64,000 nucleotides of DNA, taken from the NCBI RefSeq assembly GCF_009674565.1, contig NZ_WKJL01000004.1, positions 186,001-250,000 of the forward strand. The letters are read 5' to 3'. The notes below the pieces were generated by a model. It saw nothing but the letters and a program-made list of their open reading frames with translations, was not told the DNA's origin and ran no database searches. The DNA is from Duganella aquatilis (GTDB lineage: Bacteria > Pseudomonadota > Gammaproteobacteria > Burkholderiales > Burkholderiaceae_D). Within the stretch, counting starts at the first letter, position 1. Every line of letters starts with the position of its first letter. Positions 17,208 to 25,594 of the stretch are shown here, one piece after another. The translations under genes and the position numbers were made by a program.

Positions 17208-17296
17208 GCGCAGCCAGCAGCATGGACCAGCGCCGCCCGCGGCGCGCACGACAAGCCGCACAGACGGCGCACCCATGACAACAACCGGAGACCACC

Positions 17297-18610
17297 ATGC
17301 AGGCAAGCAGCAAACTACGCCGTATCCAGCGGCTGTCGATTTTTTTCCTGACGCTGGCTGGATGCATCAACTACCTGGACCGCAGCGCGCTGTCGGTGGC
17401 CAACAGCACCATCCGCGGCGAACTGGACCTGAGCGCCGCACAGATGGGCCTGCTGCTGTCGGCGTTTTCCATGTCGTACGCCTTCGCGCAGCTGCCGGTC
17501 GGCATGCTGCTGGACCGGCTGGGCGCGCGCCTGATGCTGGGCGTCGGCATGCTGCTGTGGTCGGTCGCCCAGCTCGGCGCCGGCTTCGTCCACACCTTCC
17601 AGCAATTCTTTGTCGCGCGGGCGCTGCTGGGCGTCGGCGAAGCGCCGCAGTTTCCGGCCGGCGCCAAGGTGATCGGCGAATGGTTTGCGCTGCGTGACCG
17701 CGGCGCGCCGACCGGCATCTTCGTGGCCTGCACCACCATCGGCCCGGCCATCGCGCCGCCGGTGCTGACCTGGCTGATGCTGAGCATGAGCTGGCGCGAG
17801 ATGTTCATCATCACCGGCGCCTTCGGCATCCTGGTCTCGCTCGGCTGGTACGCGGCCTACCGCAACCGCAGCGAAGTGACGCTGGACGCCGCCGACGAAG
17901 CCCATCTGAACCAGGGCGCGCAGGAAGAAGCGGCGGCGCACGGCGCGCCGCTGGACGGCGCCCAGTGGCGCAGCCTGTTCACGCAACGCACCACCTGGGG
18001 CATGCTGTTCGGCTTCATGGGCGTGATCTACATGGTCTGGCTGTACCTGACCTGGCTGCCGGCCTACCTGGAACACGAGCGCGGCATGAGCATCGCCAAG
18101 GCCGGCTGGGTGGTCGCCATTCCCTACCTGTTCGGCACCGTCGGCATGGTCGGCAGCGGTTACATTGCCGACTGGCTGTACAGCAAGGGCATGTCGGCCA
18201 TCACCAGCCGCAAGTGGCCCATCTGCGTCGGCCTGGTGGGCGCCGCCGCCGCCACCGTGCCGGCCGCGCTGACGCCGTCCGCCTGGCTGGCGATCGCCTT
18301 TATTTCGCTGGCCATGCTGTTTTTGAACATGGCGTCCGGCGGCGCCTGGTCGCTGGTCAGCGTGGTGGCGCCGCGCCAGGCGGTGGCGTCGCTGGGCGGC
18401 ATCCAGAACTTCGGCGGCTTTCTGGCCGGTTCGGCCGCGCCCATCGTTACCGGCCTGGTGGTCGACCACACCCACTCCTTCGTCTACGCCCTGATCGCCA
18501 GCGCCGCGGTGGCGCTGTGCTCGGCGCTGGCCTACCTGATCCTGGTGCGGCAGCCGGTGGCGGTGCGGGCGCCGGAACCCGCGCTGCCGCTGGCAGCGGT
18601 TAAAATTTGA
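17297..18610 (+). CDS. MFS transporter, anion:cation symporter (organic acid) family
   Basis: A 437-residue permease with 12 predicted helices. The N-terminal NYLDRSALSVANSTIRGEL and AQLPVGMLLDRLGAR patterns are typical of the ACS family of galactonate, glucarate, phthalate and tartrate transporters. CGGAG lies eight bases before the start. It sits between an alcohol dehydrogenase and an FMN hydroxyacid dehydrogenase and most likely brings in their substrate. The identity of the acid is not evident. Confidence 0.87.
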   Translation: MQASSKLRRIQRLSIFFLTLAGCINYLDRSALSVANSTIRGELDLSAAQMGLLLSAFSMSYAFAQLPVGMLLDRLGARLMLGVGMLLWSVAQLGAGFVHTFQQFFVARALLGVGEAPQFPAGAKVIGEWFALRDRGAPTGIFVACTTIGPAIAPPVLTWLMLSMSWREMFIITGAFGILVSLGWYAAYRNRSEVTLDAADEAHLNQGAQEEAAAHGAPLDGAQWRSLFTQRTTWGMLFGFMGVIYMVWLYLTWLPAYLEHERGMSIAKAGWVVAIPYLFGTVGMVGSGYIADWLYSKGMSAITSRKWPICVGLVGAAAATVPAALTPSAWLAIAFISLAMLFLNMASGGAWSLVSVVAPRQAVASLGGIQNFGGFLAGSAAPIVTGLVVDHTHSFVYALIASAAVALCSALAYLILVRQPVAVRAPEPALPLAAVKI

Positions 18611-18637
18611 AAACCATGTATCTCAACAGGAAATCGC

Positions 18638-19843
18638 ATGTCAGTTATTACTTGTGTTGAAGATTTGCGCGTACTGGCGCGCAAGCGGGTACCGAAGGCG
18701 TTCTACGACTATGTCGACAGCGGCTCGTACACCGAGTCGACCTACCGCGACAACAGCCGCGCGCTGGCCGCGCTGAAGCTGCGCCAGCGCGTGGCCGTCA
18801 ACGTCGAAGGCCGCACCACGGCCGCCACGATGCTGGGCCAGCCGGTGACCATGCCGGTGGCGATCGCGCCCACCGGGCTGGCCGGCATGCAGTGGGCCAA
18901 CGGCGAAATCCTGGGCGCGCGCGCTGCGGAACAGTTCGGCGTGCCGTTCACCTTGTCGACCGTCAGCATCTGCTCGATCGAAGACGTGGCGCGCCACACC
19001 TCGGCGCCGTTCTGGTTCCAGCTGTATGTGATGCGCGATCGCGGCTTCAACAACGAACTGATCGCGCGCGCCAGGCGGGCCGGCTGTTCGGCGCTGGTAG
19101 TGACGCTGGACTTGCAGATCAACGGCCAGCGCCACAAGGACCTGAAGAACGGCATGACCGTGCCGCCACGGCTGACGCCGGCCAACCTGCTGGACATGGC
19201 CTCGAAGCCGGCCTGGGCGCTGCGCGCGCTGCGCGGCGCCAAGACCTTCGGCAACCTGGCCGGCTACGCCAAGAGCGGCGGCGATGTCATCGCCATCAGC
19301 AAATGGGTGGCGCAGCAGTTCGATCCGACGCTGAACTGGCACGACCTGGCCGCCATCCGCAAGGCCTGGGATGGCAAGCTGGTGCTGAAAGGCATCCTCG
19401 ATCCGGCCGACGCCCGCATGGCGGCGGCGATCGGCGCCGACGCCATCGTCGTCAGCAACCATGGCGGCCGCCAGCTGGACGGCGCACCTTCCAGCGCAGC
19501 GGCCTTGCCGGCCATCGTCGATGCGGTGGGCGACCAGCTGGAGGTGTGGATGGACGGCGGCATCCGCACCGGCCAGGACGTGGTCAAGGCCCTGGCGCTG
19601 GGCGCCAAGGGCACCATGGTGGGCCGCGCCTTCATGTATGCGCTGGGCGCCATGGGCGAGCCCGGCGTGGCGCGCATGCTGCAGATTCTGCGCAACGAGC
19701 TGGACGTCAGCATGGCGCTGATGGGCGTGCGCACGCTGGACGAACTGGGTCGCCACCACCTGTTCCAGTACGGCGCCGCCCGGGAGGCGGCGAACATTAA
19801 CCCAACCATTATTGAAACCAGGGAGCAAACGGAATGGATCTGA
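18638..19843 (+). CDS. FMN-dependent alpha-hydroxy-acid dehydrogenase
   Basis: A 401-residue enzyme of the L-lactate dehydrogenase/glycolate oxidase/mandelate dehydrogenase family, which oxidises 2-hydroxy acids to 2-oxo acids. Visible features are the active-site Tyr region (AFYDYVDSGSYTE), IAPTGLAGM of the FMN site, the LVLKGIL lysine, the catalytic His and Arg in SNHGGRQLDG, and the phosphate-binding DGGIRTGQDVVKALALGA. About 20 residues in the substrate-loop region (NGMTVPPRLTPANLLDM) are typical of LldD-like forms. The 3' end overlaps the SDR start by 10 bases, indicating coupled expression. The exact acid cannot be told from sequence. Confidence 0.9.
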   Translation: MSVITCVEDLRVLARKRVPKAFYDYVDSGSYTESTYRDNSRALAALKLRQRVAVNVEGRTTAATMLGQPVTMPVAIAPTGLAGMQWANGEILGARAAEQFGVPFTLSTVSICSIEDVARHTSAPFWFQLYVMRDRGFNNELIARARRAGCSALVVTLDLQINGQRHKDLKNGMTVPPRLTPANLLDMASKPAWALRALRGAKTFGNLAGYAKSGGDVIAISKWVAQQFDPTLNWHDLAAIRKAWDGKLVLKGILDPADARMAAAIGADAIVVSNHGGRQLDGAPSSAAALPAIVDAVGDQLEVWMDGGIRTGQDVVKALALGAKGTMVGRAFMYALGAMGEPGVARMLQILRNELDVSMALMGVRTLDELGRHHLFQYGAAREAANINPTIIETREQTEWI

Positions 19844-20622
19844 ATATCAAGGGACGCTGGGCGTTGGTCTGTGCGGCCAGCAAGGGCCTCGGCCGCGGTT
19901 GCGCGCAGGCGCTGGTGCAGGAAGGCGTGAACGTGGTGATCACGGCGCGCGGCGCCGAGGCGCTGGAAGCCACCGCGCAAGCGCTGCGCGCGCTGAACCC
20001 GGCGGTCACGGTGGTGGCCGTGGCCGGCGACATCACCACCAGCGCCGGCCGCGCCGCCGCCCTGGCGGCCGCGCCGCACATCGACATCCTGGTCAACAAT
20101 GCCGGCGGTCCGCCGCCCGGCGACTTCCGCAACTGGTCGCGCGAAGACTGGCTGGCCGCGCTGGACGCCAATATGCTGACGCCGATCGAGCTGATCAAGG
20201 CCACCGTGGACGGCATGGCGGAGCGCGGCTTCGGCCGCATCGTCAACATCACCTCGGGTGCGGTGAAGGCGCCGATCGACGTGCTGGGCCTGTCCAACGG
20301 CGCCCGCTCGGGCCTGACCGGCTTTATTGCCGGCGTGGCGCGGCAGAAGCGCATCGCCCAGGGCAATGTGACCATCAACAATCTGCTGCCCGGCCTGTTC
20401 GACACCGACCGCCTGCGGCAGTCGACCCAGGCCGCGGCGACGGCGCAGGACAGGAGCTACGAGACGGTGCTGGAAGCCAAGCGCCAGGCGATACCGGCCG
20501 GCCGCTTCGGCACGGCGGAGGAGTTCGGCGCCTTCTGCGCTTTCCTGTGCGGCGCGCACGGCGGCTATTTCACGGGGCAGAATCTGCTGCTGGACGGCGG
20601 CGCCTATCCGGGCACCTTCTGA
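19834..20622 (+). CDS. SDR-family oxidoreductase with non-canonical active site
   Basis: A 262-residue short-chain dehydrogenase. The N-terminal nucleotide-binding pattern is ASKGLGRG rather than TGxxxGIG, and NNAG is intact (VNNAGGPPPG). The Ser of NITSGAVKAPID is present, but the usual YxxxK is replaced by LSNGARSG, so the classical Tyr-Lys pair is absent. From memory, this LSNGAR form recurs in a proteobacterial SDR subfamily, so it is a real variant and not decay. It is translationally coupled to the hydroxyacid dehydrogenase and followed by a terminator. Catalytic competence and substrate are unknown. Confidence 0.83.
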   Translation: MDLNIKGRWALVCAASKGLGRGCAQALVQEGVNVVITARGAEALEATAQALRALNPAVTVVAVAGDITTSAGRAAALAAAPHIDILVNNAGGPPPGDFRNWSREDWLAALDANMLTPIELIKATVDGMAERGFGRIVNITSGAVKAPIDVLGLSNGARSGLTGFIAGVARQKRIAQGNVTINNLLPGLFDTDRLRQSTQAAATAQDRSYETVLEAKRQAIPAGRFGTAEEFGAFCAFLCGAHGGYFTGQNLLLDGGAYPGTF

Positions 20623-20641
20623 CGCGCGCCGGCAACTGATC

Positions 20642-20671
20642 AAGGGCAGCTGCACGGCTGCCCTTTTTTTT
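20642..20671 (+). terminator. Rho-independent terminator of the ADH-MFS-dehydrogenase-SDR operon
   Basis: GGGCAGC at 20644-20650 pairs with GCTGCCC at 20657-20663, followed by eight T residues. It lies 20 bases after the SDR stop codon and just before the convergent cyclase gene ends. Confidence 0.85.
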
Positions 20672-20675
20672 ATGC

Positions 20676-21644
20676 TTACTTGATGACCAGCGGATTGACC
20701 GGCGCGCCGGTGCCGCCGACGATCTTCAGCGGCGCGGCCGTGTAAAGGAACTGCCACTGGCCGTCGTTGGCGCAATCCCGCGCCAGCTCGTCCAACAGCA
20801 CCACCTCGGTGAACACCACGCCCAGGTTGCGCATCAGCGCATTGTGCAGCGGGATGATCACGCCCGAGTGCGGATCGACGGTGACTTCGTTGCACATGGT
20901 GTCGGTCACCAGGTTGGGAATCTGCATCTCGTGGAACCACTCGACCAGCTCGCGGCTGAAGGTCAGTCCGGGCTCCGTGAAGTCCTGATAGAACTCCTCC
21001 GCATCGCGCTCGTAGAACGAACCGATCCAGCCGGTGCGGATGATCAGGATATCGTGCCGCTCGATGGTCACGCCCTGGGCGCGCGCGGCCGCCAGCAGGT
21101 CGTGGTGGTCGAAGGTCTCGCCCTTGTCCAGCACCGCCTTGTTACGGTGGCGCGCCATGTCGATCAGCACCGCGCGCCCGGCCACGCCGCGCTGCGCCAG
21201 CGGCAGAATGCTGGCGCGCTCCATGCCGCCGACCGTGCTCAGGGCGTCATAGCCGTTCCACAGCTTGTCGTCGTACCAGACATGGCCAAGCGCATCGGTC
21301 TGCGTCGATCCCTGCAGGTGCATGAAAATCACGTCGTCGGCATATTCGACGTTGCCGTCGAAATGGGCTTTGCCGGCCAGGAAATGGCCCTTGTCCAGCA
21401 CGTTCATGCGCATCGACGGGCGCCGGCCGGGGAACAGCGGCTCGCCCTTGGCGTGACCGATATCGACCTGCAGGGTAAAGGTCTTGCCCTGCCTGACGGC
21501 GGCGATGCCGCGCAGGACTTGCTCCGGCCCCAGATAGTTCAGCGCGCCGACTTCGTCTTCCGGGCCCCATTTGCCCCAGTTGCTCGGCAAGCCCTCCAGC
21601 AGGCTGCGAACATCGGGCGCGTTTTTTTGTTTGTGGTTGCACAT
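20676..21644 (-). CDS. Cyclase-family (kynurenine formamidase / isatin hydrolase-like) metal hydrolase
   Basis: A 322-residue member of the cyclase family (PF04199). It opens with NWGKWGPEDEVGALNYLGPE, common in larger family members. The metal motif appears as GSTQTDALGH, with Gln in place of the first His of HxGTHxD; I recall STQ-type variants in many relatives. Later motifs include DILIIRTGWIG and NLVTDTMCNEVTVDPHSG. Relatives open amides, lactones or lactams such as N-formylkynurenine and isatin. GAGGAGA precedes the start. It lies 26 bases downstream of the NIPSNAP gene, so they form one transcript. The substrate is unknown. Confidence 0.85.
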   Translation of the reverse strand: MCNHKQKNAPDVRSLLEGLPSNWGKWGPEDEVGALNYLGPEQVLRGIAAVRQGKTFTLQVDIGHAKGEPLFPGRRPSMRMNVLDKGHFLAGKAHFDGNVEYADDVIFMHLQGSTQTDALGHVWYDDKLWNGYDALSTVGGMERASILPLAQRGVAGRAVLIDMARHRNKAVLDKGETFDHHDLLAAARAQGVTIERHDILIIRTGWIGSFYERDAEEFYQDFTEPGLTFSRELVEWFHEMQIPNLVTDTMCNEVTVDPHSGVIIPLHNALMRNLGVVFTEVVLLDELARDCANDGQWQFLYTAAPLKIVGGTGAPVNPLVIK

Positions 21645-21670
21645 GGCTTGTCTCCTCGTTGGTCTGGTTT

Positions 21671-21985
21671 TTATTGTATCGGCGAAAAAGAGGTGGCCAG
21701 CAGCAGTTTCGATTCCTGGTGCAGCAGCAAATGGACTGTTTTGGGCACGAAATTGGTCAGCCAGTCCTGGTCTTCGTAGAGCGCGGCGCGGCGCTTGCTG
21801 CGCTCGTCCAGGCTGTCGTAGGCCCAGATCGACACCAACTGGTTCAGTTCTCCGATCTCGGTATGCCAGTAGCCGACCAGCGTGGCGTAGCGCGAGATGA
21901 CTGGCAACCCCTCGGCTTCAAAATGGCGGAGATATTCCTTTAACTTACCCGGCTGCAGGGTGTAGGTACGCATTTCGTAGAACAT
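21671..21985 (-). CDS. NIPSNAP-family protein
   Basis: A 104-residue single-domain NIPSNAP protein with a ferredoxin-like dimeric alpha-beta barrel fold. The typical opening MFYEMRTYTLQPGKLKEYL and the YWHTEIGELNQLVSIWAYDS strand are present. Bacterial members are small, dimeric and often encoded in catabolic clusters; their biochemical role is poorly defined. AAGGAA lies before the start. It is the first gene of the minus-strand arm and has the second copy of the putative LysR operator 74 bases upstream. Confidence 0.88.
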   Translation of the reverse strand: MFYEMRTYTLQPGKLKEYLRHFEAEGLPVISRYATLVGYWHTEIGELNQLVSIWAYDSLDERSKRRAALYEDQDWLTNFVPKTVHLLLHQESKLLLATSFSPIQ

Positions 21986-22058
21986 GGCTTTCCTTTTCTG
22001 AATGACGCCCGCCGGGGCAGCGAGCGCTCACAGTATAAGGAGGGGAATCTGCAGCCAG

Positions 22059-22085
22059 AATTGAGAACTTCTTATAGCTTTATAA
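22059..22085 (+). promoter_or_regulatory. Putative LysR operator, copy 2
   Basis: A 27-base element starting AATTGAGA and ending TATAA matches the one before the LysR gene at 15916-15942 in 21 of 27 positions. Here it is also the left half of a longer dyad: GAGAACTTCTTATA at 22063-22076 against TATAAGGAACTCTC downstream, matching in 11 of 14 positions as inverted halves. It sits 74 bases upstream of the NIPSNAP start. Confidence 0.55.
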
Positions 22086-22225
22086 GGAACTCTCATTTGC
22101 AATGATCCTGAAACAATTCTAGGGTAAATTGTCTTTAAAGCCCATTCCATCAGGCTATCAATTTTACCTCATGGCAATTTCAACAATGAACGCGCCGTCG
22201 TCCATCACCGGCGCAAGCACAACGC

Positions 22226-24883
22226 ATGCAGCGTGAGGACACCCGCCTGGCGATGCGCCACAGCCGGCGCGCGCTGCTGTGGCCCGGGATCGCCCTGCTG
22301 TGCGTGGTCGCCTTGTGGAGCTTTACCCTGATCAAGGGCCGCGCCGAAACCCGCAACGCCGAACTGGCCGCGCACAAGGACGCCAGCGGCTATGCGGAAG
22401 GCTACGAGCAATACATCACCCGCTCGCTGGTGCAGATGGACCAGATCACCATGCAGCTGAAGCAAAGCTGGGAGCAGTCCGGCGGCCAGCTGCATGTCGA
22501 GGACCTGCAGCGCGACGGCATGTTCACCGACCGCGCCTTTCTTGCCGTGCGCATCGCCGACAGCAGCGGCCGCATCGTCACCTCCACGCGGCGCCTGGCC
22601 GGCCCGGAAAACATTGCGCGCGCCGACTATTTCCGCTTCCATCGCAATAACAATTCCACCTCGCTGAGCATCAACGTGCCGACGCAGCAGCACGATCCGA
22701 TCCAGCGCTCGATCGAGTTCAGCCGCCGCCTGGAGGGGCCGGACGACAGCTTCGCCGGCGTGGTGGTGCTGACCGTGGCGGCCGATTACTTCACCTCGTT
22801 CTACAGCGCCCGCACGCTTGGCGACGAAGGCATGGTGACCATGCTCAGCACCAGCGGCACGCTGCGCCTCGAACAGCACGGCAACGCCAGCGCCAGCGAC
22901 GACGCCTCGCTGCTGCTGGGCCAGCCCGAACTGCCCCAGGACAGCGGCAGCCGATTGCTGGACGGCGGCAGCTTCAGCGACGGCAAGGCGCGCATCTTCG
23001 GCTGGCGCCGTTCGCGCGCCTACCCTGTGGTGGCGGCGGTCGGCCTGGCGCAAAGCGAAGCGATGGCAGCCGCCAACACCGCCAACCTCAACCGCACCCA
23101 GAGCGCCATGCTGGCCACGCTGGTGCTGGTGCTGCTGGGCGCCTGGGGCCGGGTGATGACGCAGCGCGCACTGCAGCGCCGCCACGAAGAGGAGGAAGTC
23201 CGCCGCGCCTACCGCACCGCCACCGAAAGCGCCACCGACGGCTTCTACATGGCGATGGCGCTGCGCAACGAGGCCGGGCAGATCCGCGATTTCGAAATCG
23301 TCGACTGCAACGAGCGCGGCGCCTTCTTCTTCGGCGTCACCCGCGGCGAATTGCTGGGCCAGCGCGTGTCGCTGATGGTCAACCACCTGTTTGCCGAATC
23401 GCTGCTGCAAACCTATCTGGCGGCCATGTCGAGCGGCTATCTCGAAGACGAGCGTGAAATGCCGGCCGATAACCGGCTGAACATCGGCTGGTGCCACCGC
23501 CGGCTGGTCCGCGTCGGCAACGGCCTGGCCGTCACGCTCAGCGACGTCAGCGAGCGCAAGCGCCACGAGGCCGAGCTGCAGCGCATGGCCAACGAAGACG
23601 CGCTGACCGGCCTGCCGAACCGCCACTGGCTGGAAGAGTTTTTCAAGCACACCCTGTCGCAAGCCCATGCGGCCGGGCACGCGGTGGCCCTGCTGTTCAT
23701 CGACCTGGACGAATTCAAGCACGTCAACGACACCCAGGGCCATGCGGCCGGCGACGAGCTGCTGCGCCAGGCGGCGGCCCGCCTGAAGTCGCTGCTGCGT
23801 CCCAGCGACCGGGTGGTGCGCTTTGGCGGCGACGAATTCGTGGTGGTGATCAGTCCGGCCGATTCCGACGCCCACAGCAGCGCCGTGGCCGAGCGCATCC
23901 TGCAGGCGTTTTCCCAGCCCTTCATGGTGGCCGAGGAAAAGCAGTCGGTCGGGGCCTCGATCGGCATCAGCGTCTTTCCGCGCGACGGCGCCGACGCCGA
24001 AACCCTGATCCGCCACGGCGACATCGCCATGTATGCGGGCAAGAGCGACGGCAAGGGCCAGTACCGCTTTTTCGATCCATCCCTGTACAAGCAGATCAAA
24101 TCGCGCACCCGTCTCAAGCAACACCTGATCGAGGCCATCGAGCGCGACCAGCTGCAGCTGTACTACCAGCCGCGGGTGGACACCCAGACCGGACAGCTGT
24201 GCAGCATGGAGGCGCTGGTGCGCTGGATCCATCCCGAGCAAGGGGTGATCCCGCCGCTGGACTTCATCCCGATGGCGGAATCCAACGGGCTGATCGTGCC
24301 CATCGGCGAGCTGGTCATCGCCCAGGCCTGCGCCCAGCTGGCGCAGTGGCGCGCGCAAGACCTGCCGCTGGCGCCGATTTCGGTCAACGTCTCGCCGAAG
24401 CAGTTTTCGCATGGCGGCATCCACCGCCATCTGGAAGCGCAGCTGACCCGGTACCAGTTACCGGCCAGCCTGATCGAGGTGGAAATCACCGAGTCCGCCA
24501 TGCTGGGCGAACATGAATCCATCCTGGCGCAGCTGGCCGCGCTGCGCACGCTGGGCGTCAAGCTGCACGTCGACGATTTCGGCACAGGCTACTCGTCGCT
24601 CTCGCAGCTGCAAAAGCTGAAGATGGATGTACTCAAGGTCGACAAGGCCTTCACCTCGCAGCTGGGGCTGTCGACCGAAGGCCGGGTGTTCTTCCAGGCC
24701 ATCGTCTCGATGGCGCACGCGCTGGGCATGACCGTGGTGGCCGAAGGCGTCGAAACCGCCGGCCAGTTGAGCATACTGCGCGACCTCGGCTGCAACGAGG
24801 TGCAAGGCTATTACATCGCGCGGCCGATGCCGGCGCAGGAGATGGCCGGCATGCTGCAGCAGCACCAGGCGCTCCGTGCCTGA
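22226..24883 (+). CDS. Membrane GGDEF-EAL protein with periplasmic sensor and PAS
   Basis: An 885-residue cyclic-di-GMP enzyme. The N-terminal helix is at about 17-36 (LLWPGIALLCVVALWSFTLI). A periplasmic Cache-like sensor follows to about 288, then a second helix at about 291-310, a PAS domain at about 330-440, GGDEF at about 457-615 with an intact FGGDEF motif near 532, and EAL at about 629-875 with intact MEALVRW and DDFGTGYSSL. Both catalytic signatures look complete, so it could make or break c-di-GMP depending on the signal. The start has no clear ribosome site; ATG at 22253 is an alternative. It is not in an operon. Confidence 0.92.
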   Translation: MQREDTRLAMRHSRRALLWPGIALLCVVALWSFTLIKGRAETRNAELAAHKDASGYAEGYEQYITRSLVQMDQITMQLKQSWEQSGGQLHVEDLQRDGMFTDRAFLAVRIADSSGRIVTSTRRLAGPENIARADYFRFHRNNNSTSLSINVPTQQHDPIQRSIEFSRRLEGPDDSFAGVVVLTVAADYFTSFYSARTLGDEGMVTMLSTSGTLRLEQHGNASASDDASLLLGQPELPQDSGSRLLDGGSFSDGKARIFGWRRSRAYPVVAAVGLAQSEAMAAANTANLNRTQSAMLATLVLVLLGAWGRVMTQRALQRRHEEEEVRRAYRTATESATDGFYMAMALRNEAGQIRDFEIVDCNERGAFFFGVTRGELLGQRVSLMVNHLFAESLLQTYLAAMSSGYLEDEREMPADNRLNIGWCHRRLVRVGNGLAVTLSDVSERKRHEAELQRMANEDALTGLPNRHWLEEFFKHTLSQAHAAGHAVALLFIDLDEFKHVNDTQGHAAGDELLRQAAARLKSLLRPSDRVVRFGGDEFVVVISPADSDAHSSAVAERILQAFSQPFMVAEEKQSVGASIGISVFPRDGADAETLIRHGDIAMYAGKSDGKGQYRFFDPSLYKQIKSRTRLKQHLIEAIERDQLQLYYQPRVDTQTGQLCSMEALVRWIHPEQGVIPPLDFIPMAESNGLIVPIGELVIAQACAQLAQWRAQDLPLAPISVNVSPKQFSHGGIHRHLEAQLTRYQLPASLIEVEITESAMLGEHESILAQLAALRTLGVKLHVDDFGTGYSSLSQLQKLKMDVLKVDKAFTSQLGLSTEGRVFFQAIVSMAHALGMTVVAEGVETAGQLSILRDLGCNEVQGYYIARPMPAQEMAGMLQQHQALRA

Positions 24884-24973
24884 GTGTAGCAAAGAGTACA
24901 TAATAAAAATTCGATGGCTTGCGGACCGCAATATAGGCGATGATCGCGTCAGCCCTGCCAAACTTATATCACT

Positions 24974-25420
24974 ATGCACATACTTCATCCGTTTAGCGCA
25001 ACTGCCCTGCTGTGCGGTGCATTACTGGCCTTCAGCGCCCATGCATCCCAGACAGCTGACCCTGACAGCATGCAAGAGCCGCAATGCGACGCAGCCGCAG
25101 GCAACACAGTGACCACCCTGCGTGAACTGCCAGCCCAGGTTCTGGCGTTGTTGGGGACCGCCAAAGCCGGCACCGAAGGCATTGCCGATATCGGCGGAAA
25201 ATTCAATCCAAGCGACGCGATCATTGACGCCTCGATTCCCATGCGACGGCTGCTTGGCGGAGCCGTGGGCCATTTTTGCATCACGCTCAATGTCGAGTAT
25301 GGCGGTATCGGCCGTTACCAGAAGACGCTGGAATACCGGCTGCGCCCGAATGGCTGGGTACAGGTGAAGGGGGCAGGCATCGAACGCGCCCCTGCCGCGC
25401 CACCGGCGATCCGAAAATAA
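24974..25420 (+). CDS. Small secreted protein of unknown function
   Basis: A 148-residue protein I cannot name. It has a signal peptide with a hydrophobic stretch (ATALLCGALLAFSAHA) and likely cleavage after AHA near residue 24. The mature part has two cysteines (PQCDAAAG and GHFCITL) that could form a disulfide in the periplasm, and a beta-rich end (VEYGGIGRYQKTLEYRLRPNGWVQV). No ribosome site is obvious. It lies 90 bases after the GGDEF-EAL gene and may be independent. A weak hairpin with a T-run follows it. Confidence 0.6.
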   Translation: MHILHPFSATALLCGALLAFSAHASQTADPDSMQEPQCDAAAGNTVTTLRELPAQVLALLGTAKAGTEGIADIGGKFNPSDAIIDASIPMRRLLGGAVGHFCITLNVEYGGIGRYQKTLEYRLRPNGWVQVKGAGIERAPAAPPAIRK

Positions 25421-25429
25421 AAACGGCAC

Positions 25430-25485
25430 CACTATTGGAGTGCTTGCAAAGCGATCGATTATTCCCGCGTATGAATAGTGTTTTT
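25430..25485 (+). terminator. Possible terminator after the small secreted protein gene
   Basis: CACTATT at 25430-25436 pairs with AATAGTG at 25474-25480 around a long loop, followed by TTTTT. The loop is 37 bases with a minor inner hairpin, so the structure is weaker than a classical terminator. Confidence 0.35.
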
Positions 25486-25569
25486 ATTTTTACGTATTTT
25501 TAAATGAATGCTTTGGTCCTACACTGAGCTTTGTCAGCTACTCAACAAGTCGCGTGTGTTTGACAAACA

Positions 25570-25583
25570 AATTTGTGCCGTTT
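25570..25583 (+). promoter_or_regulatory. Repeated 14-base motif, copy 1 (candidate Rrf2 operator)
   Basis: AATTTGTGCCGTTT occurs here, 11 bases before the Rrf2 regulator start, and again exactly at 26035-26048 before the SDR gene. Autoregulation plus control of the next gene by the Rrf2 protein is the simplest reading; it is inferred. Confidence 0.5.
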
Positions 25584-25594
25584 AGGATCACAAT

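Noticed and set aside
19834-20622. The SDR as a pseudogene because YxxxK is missing
   Set aside because: The frame is intact and coupled to the upstream gene, and the altered motif recurs in relatives as far as I recall, so it is treated as a functional variant.
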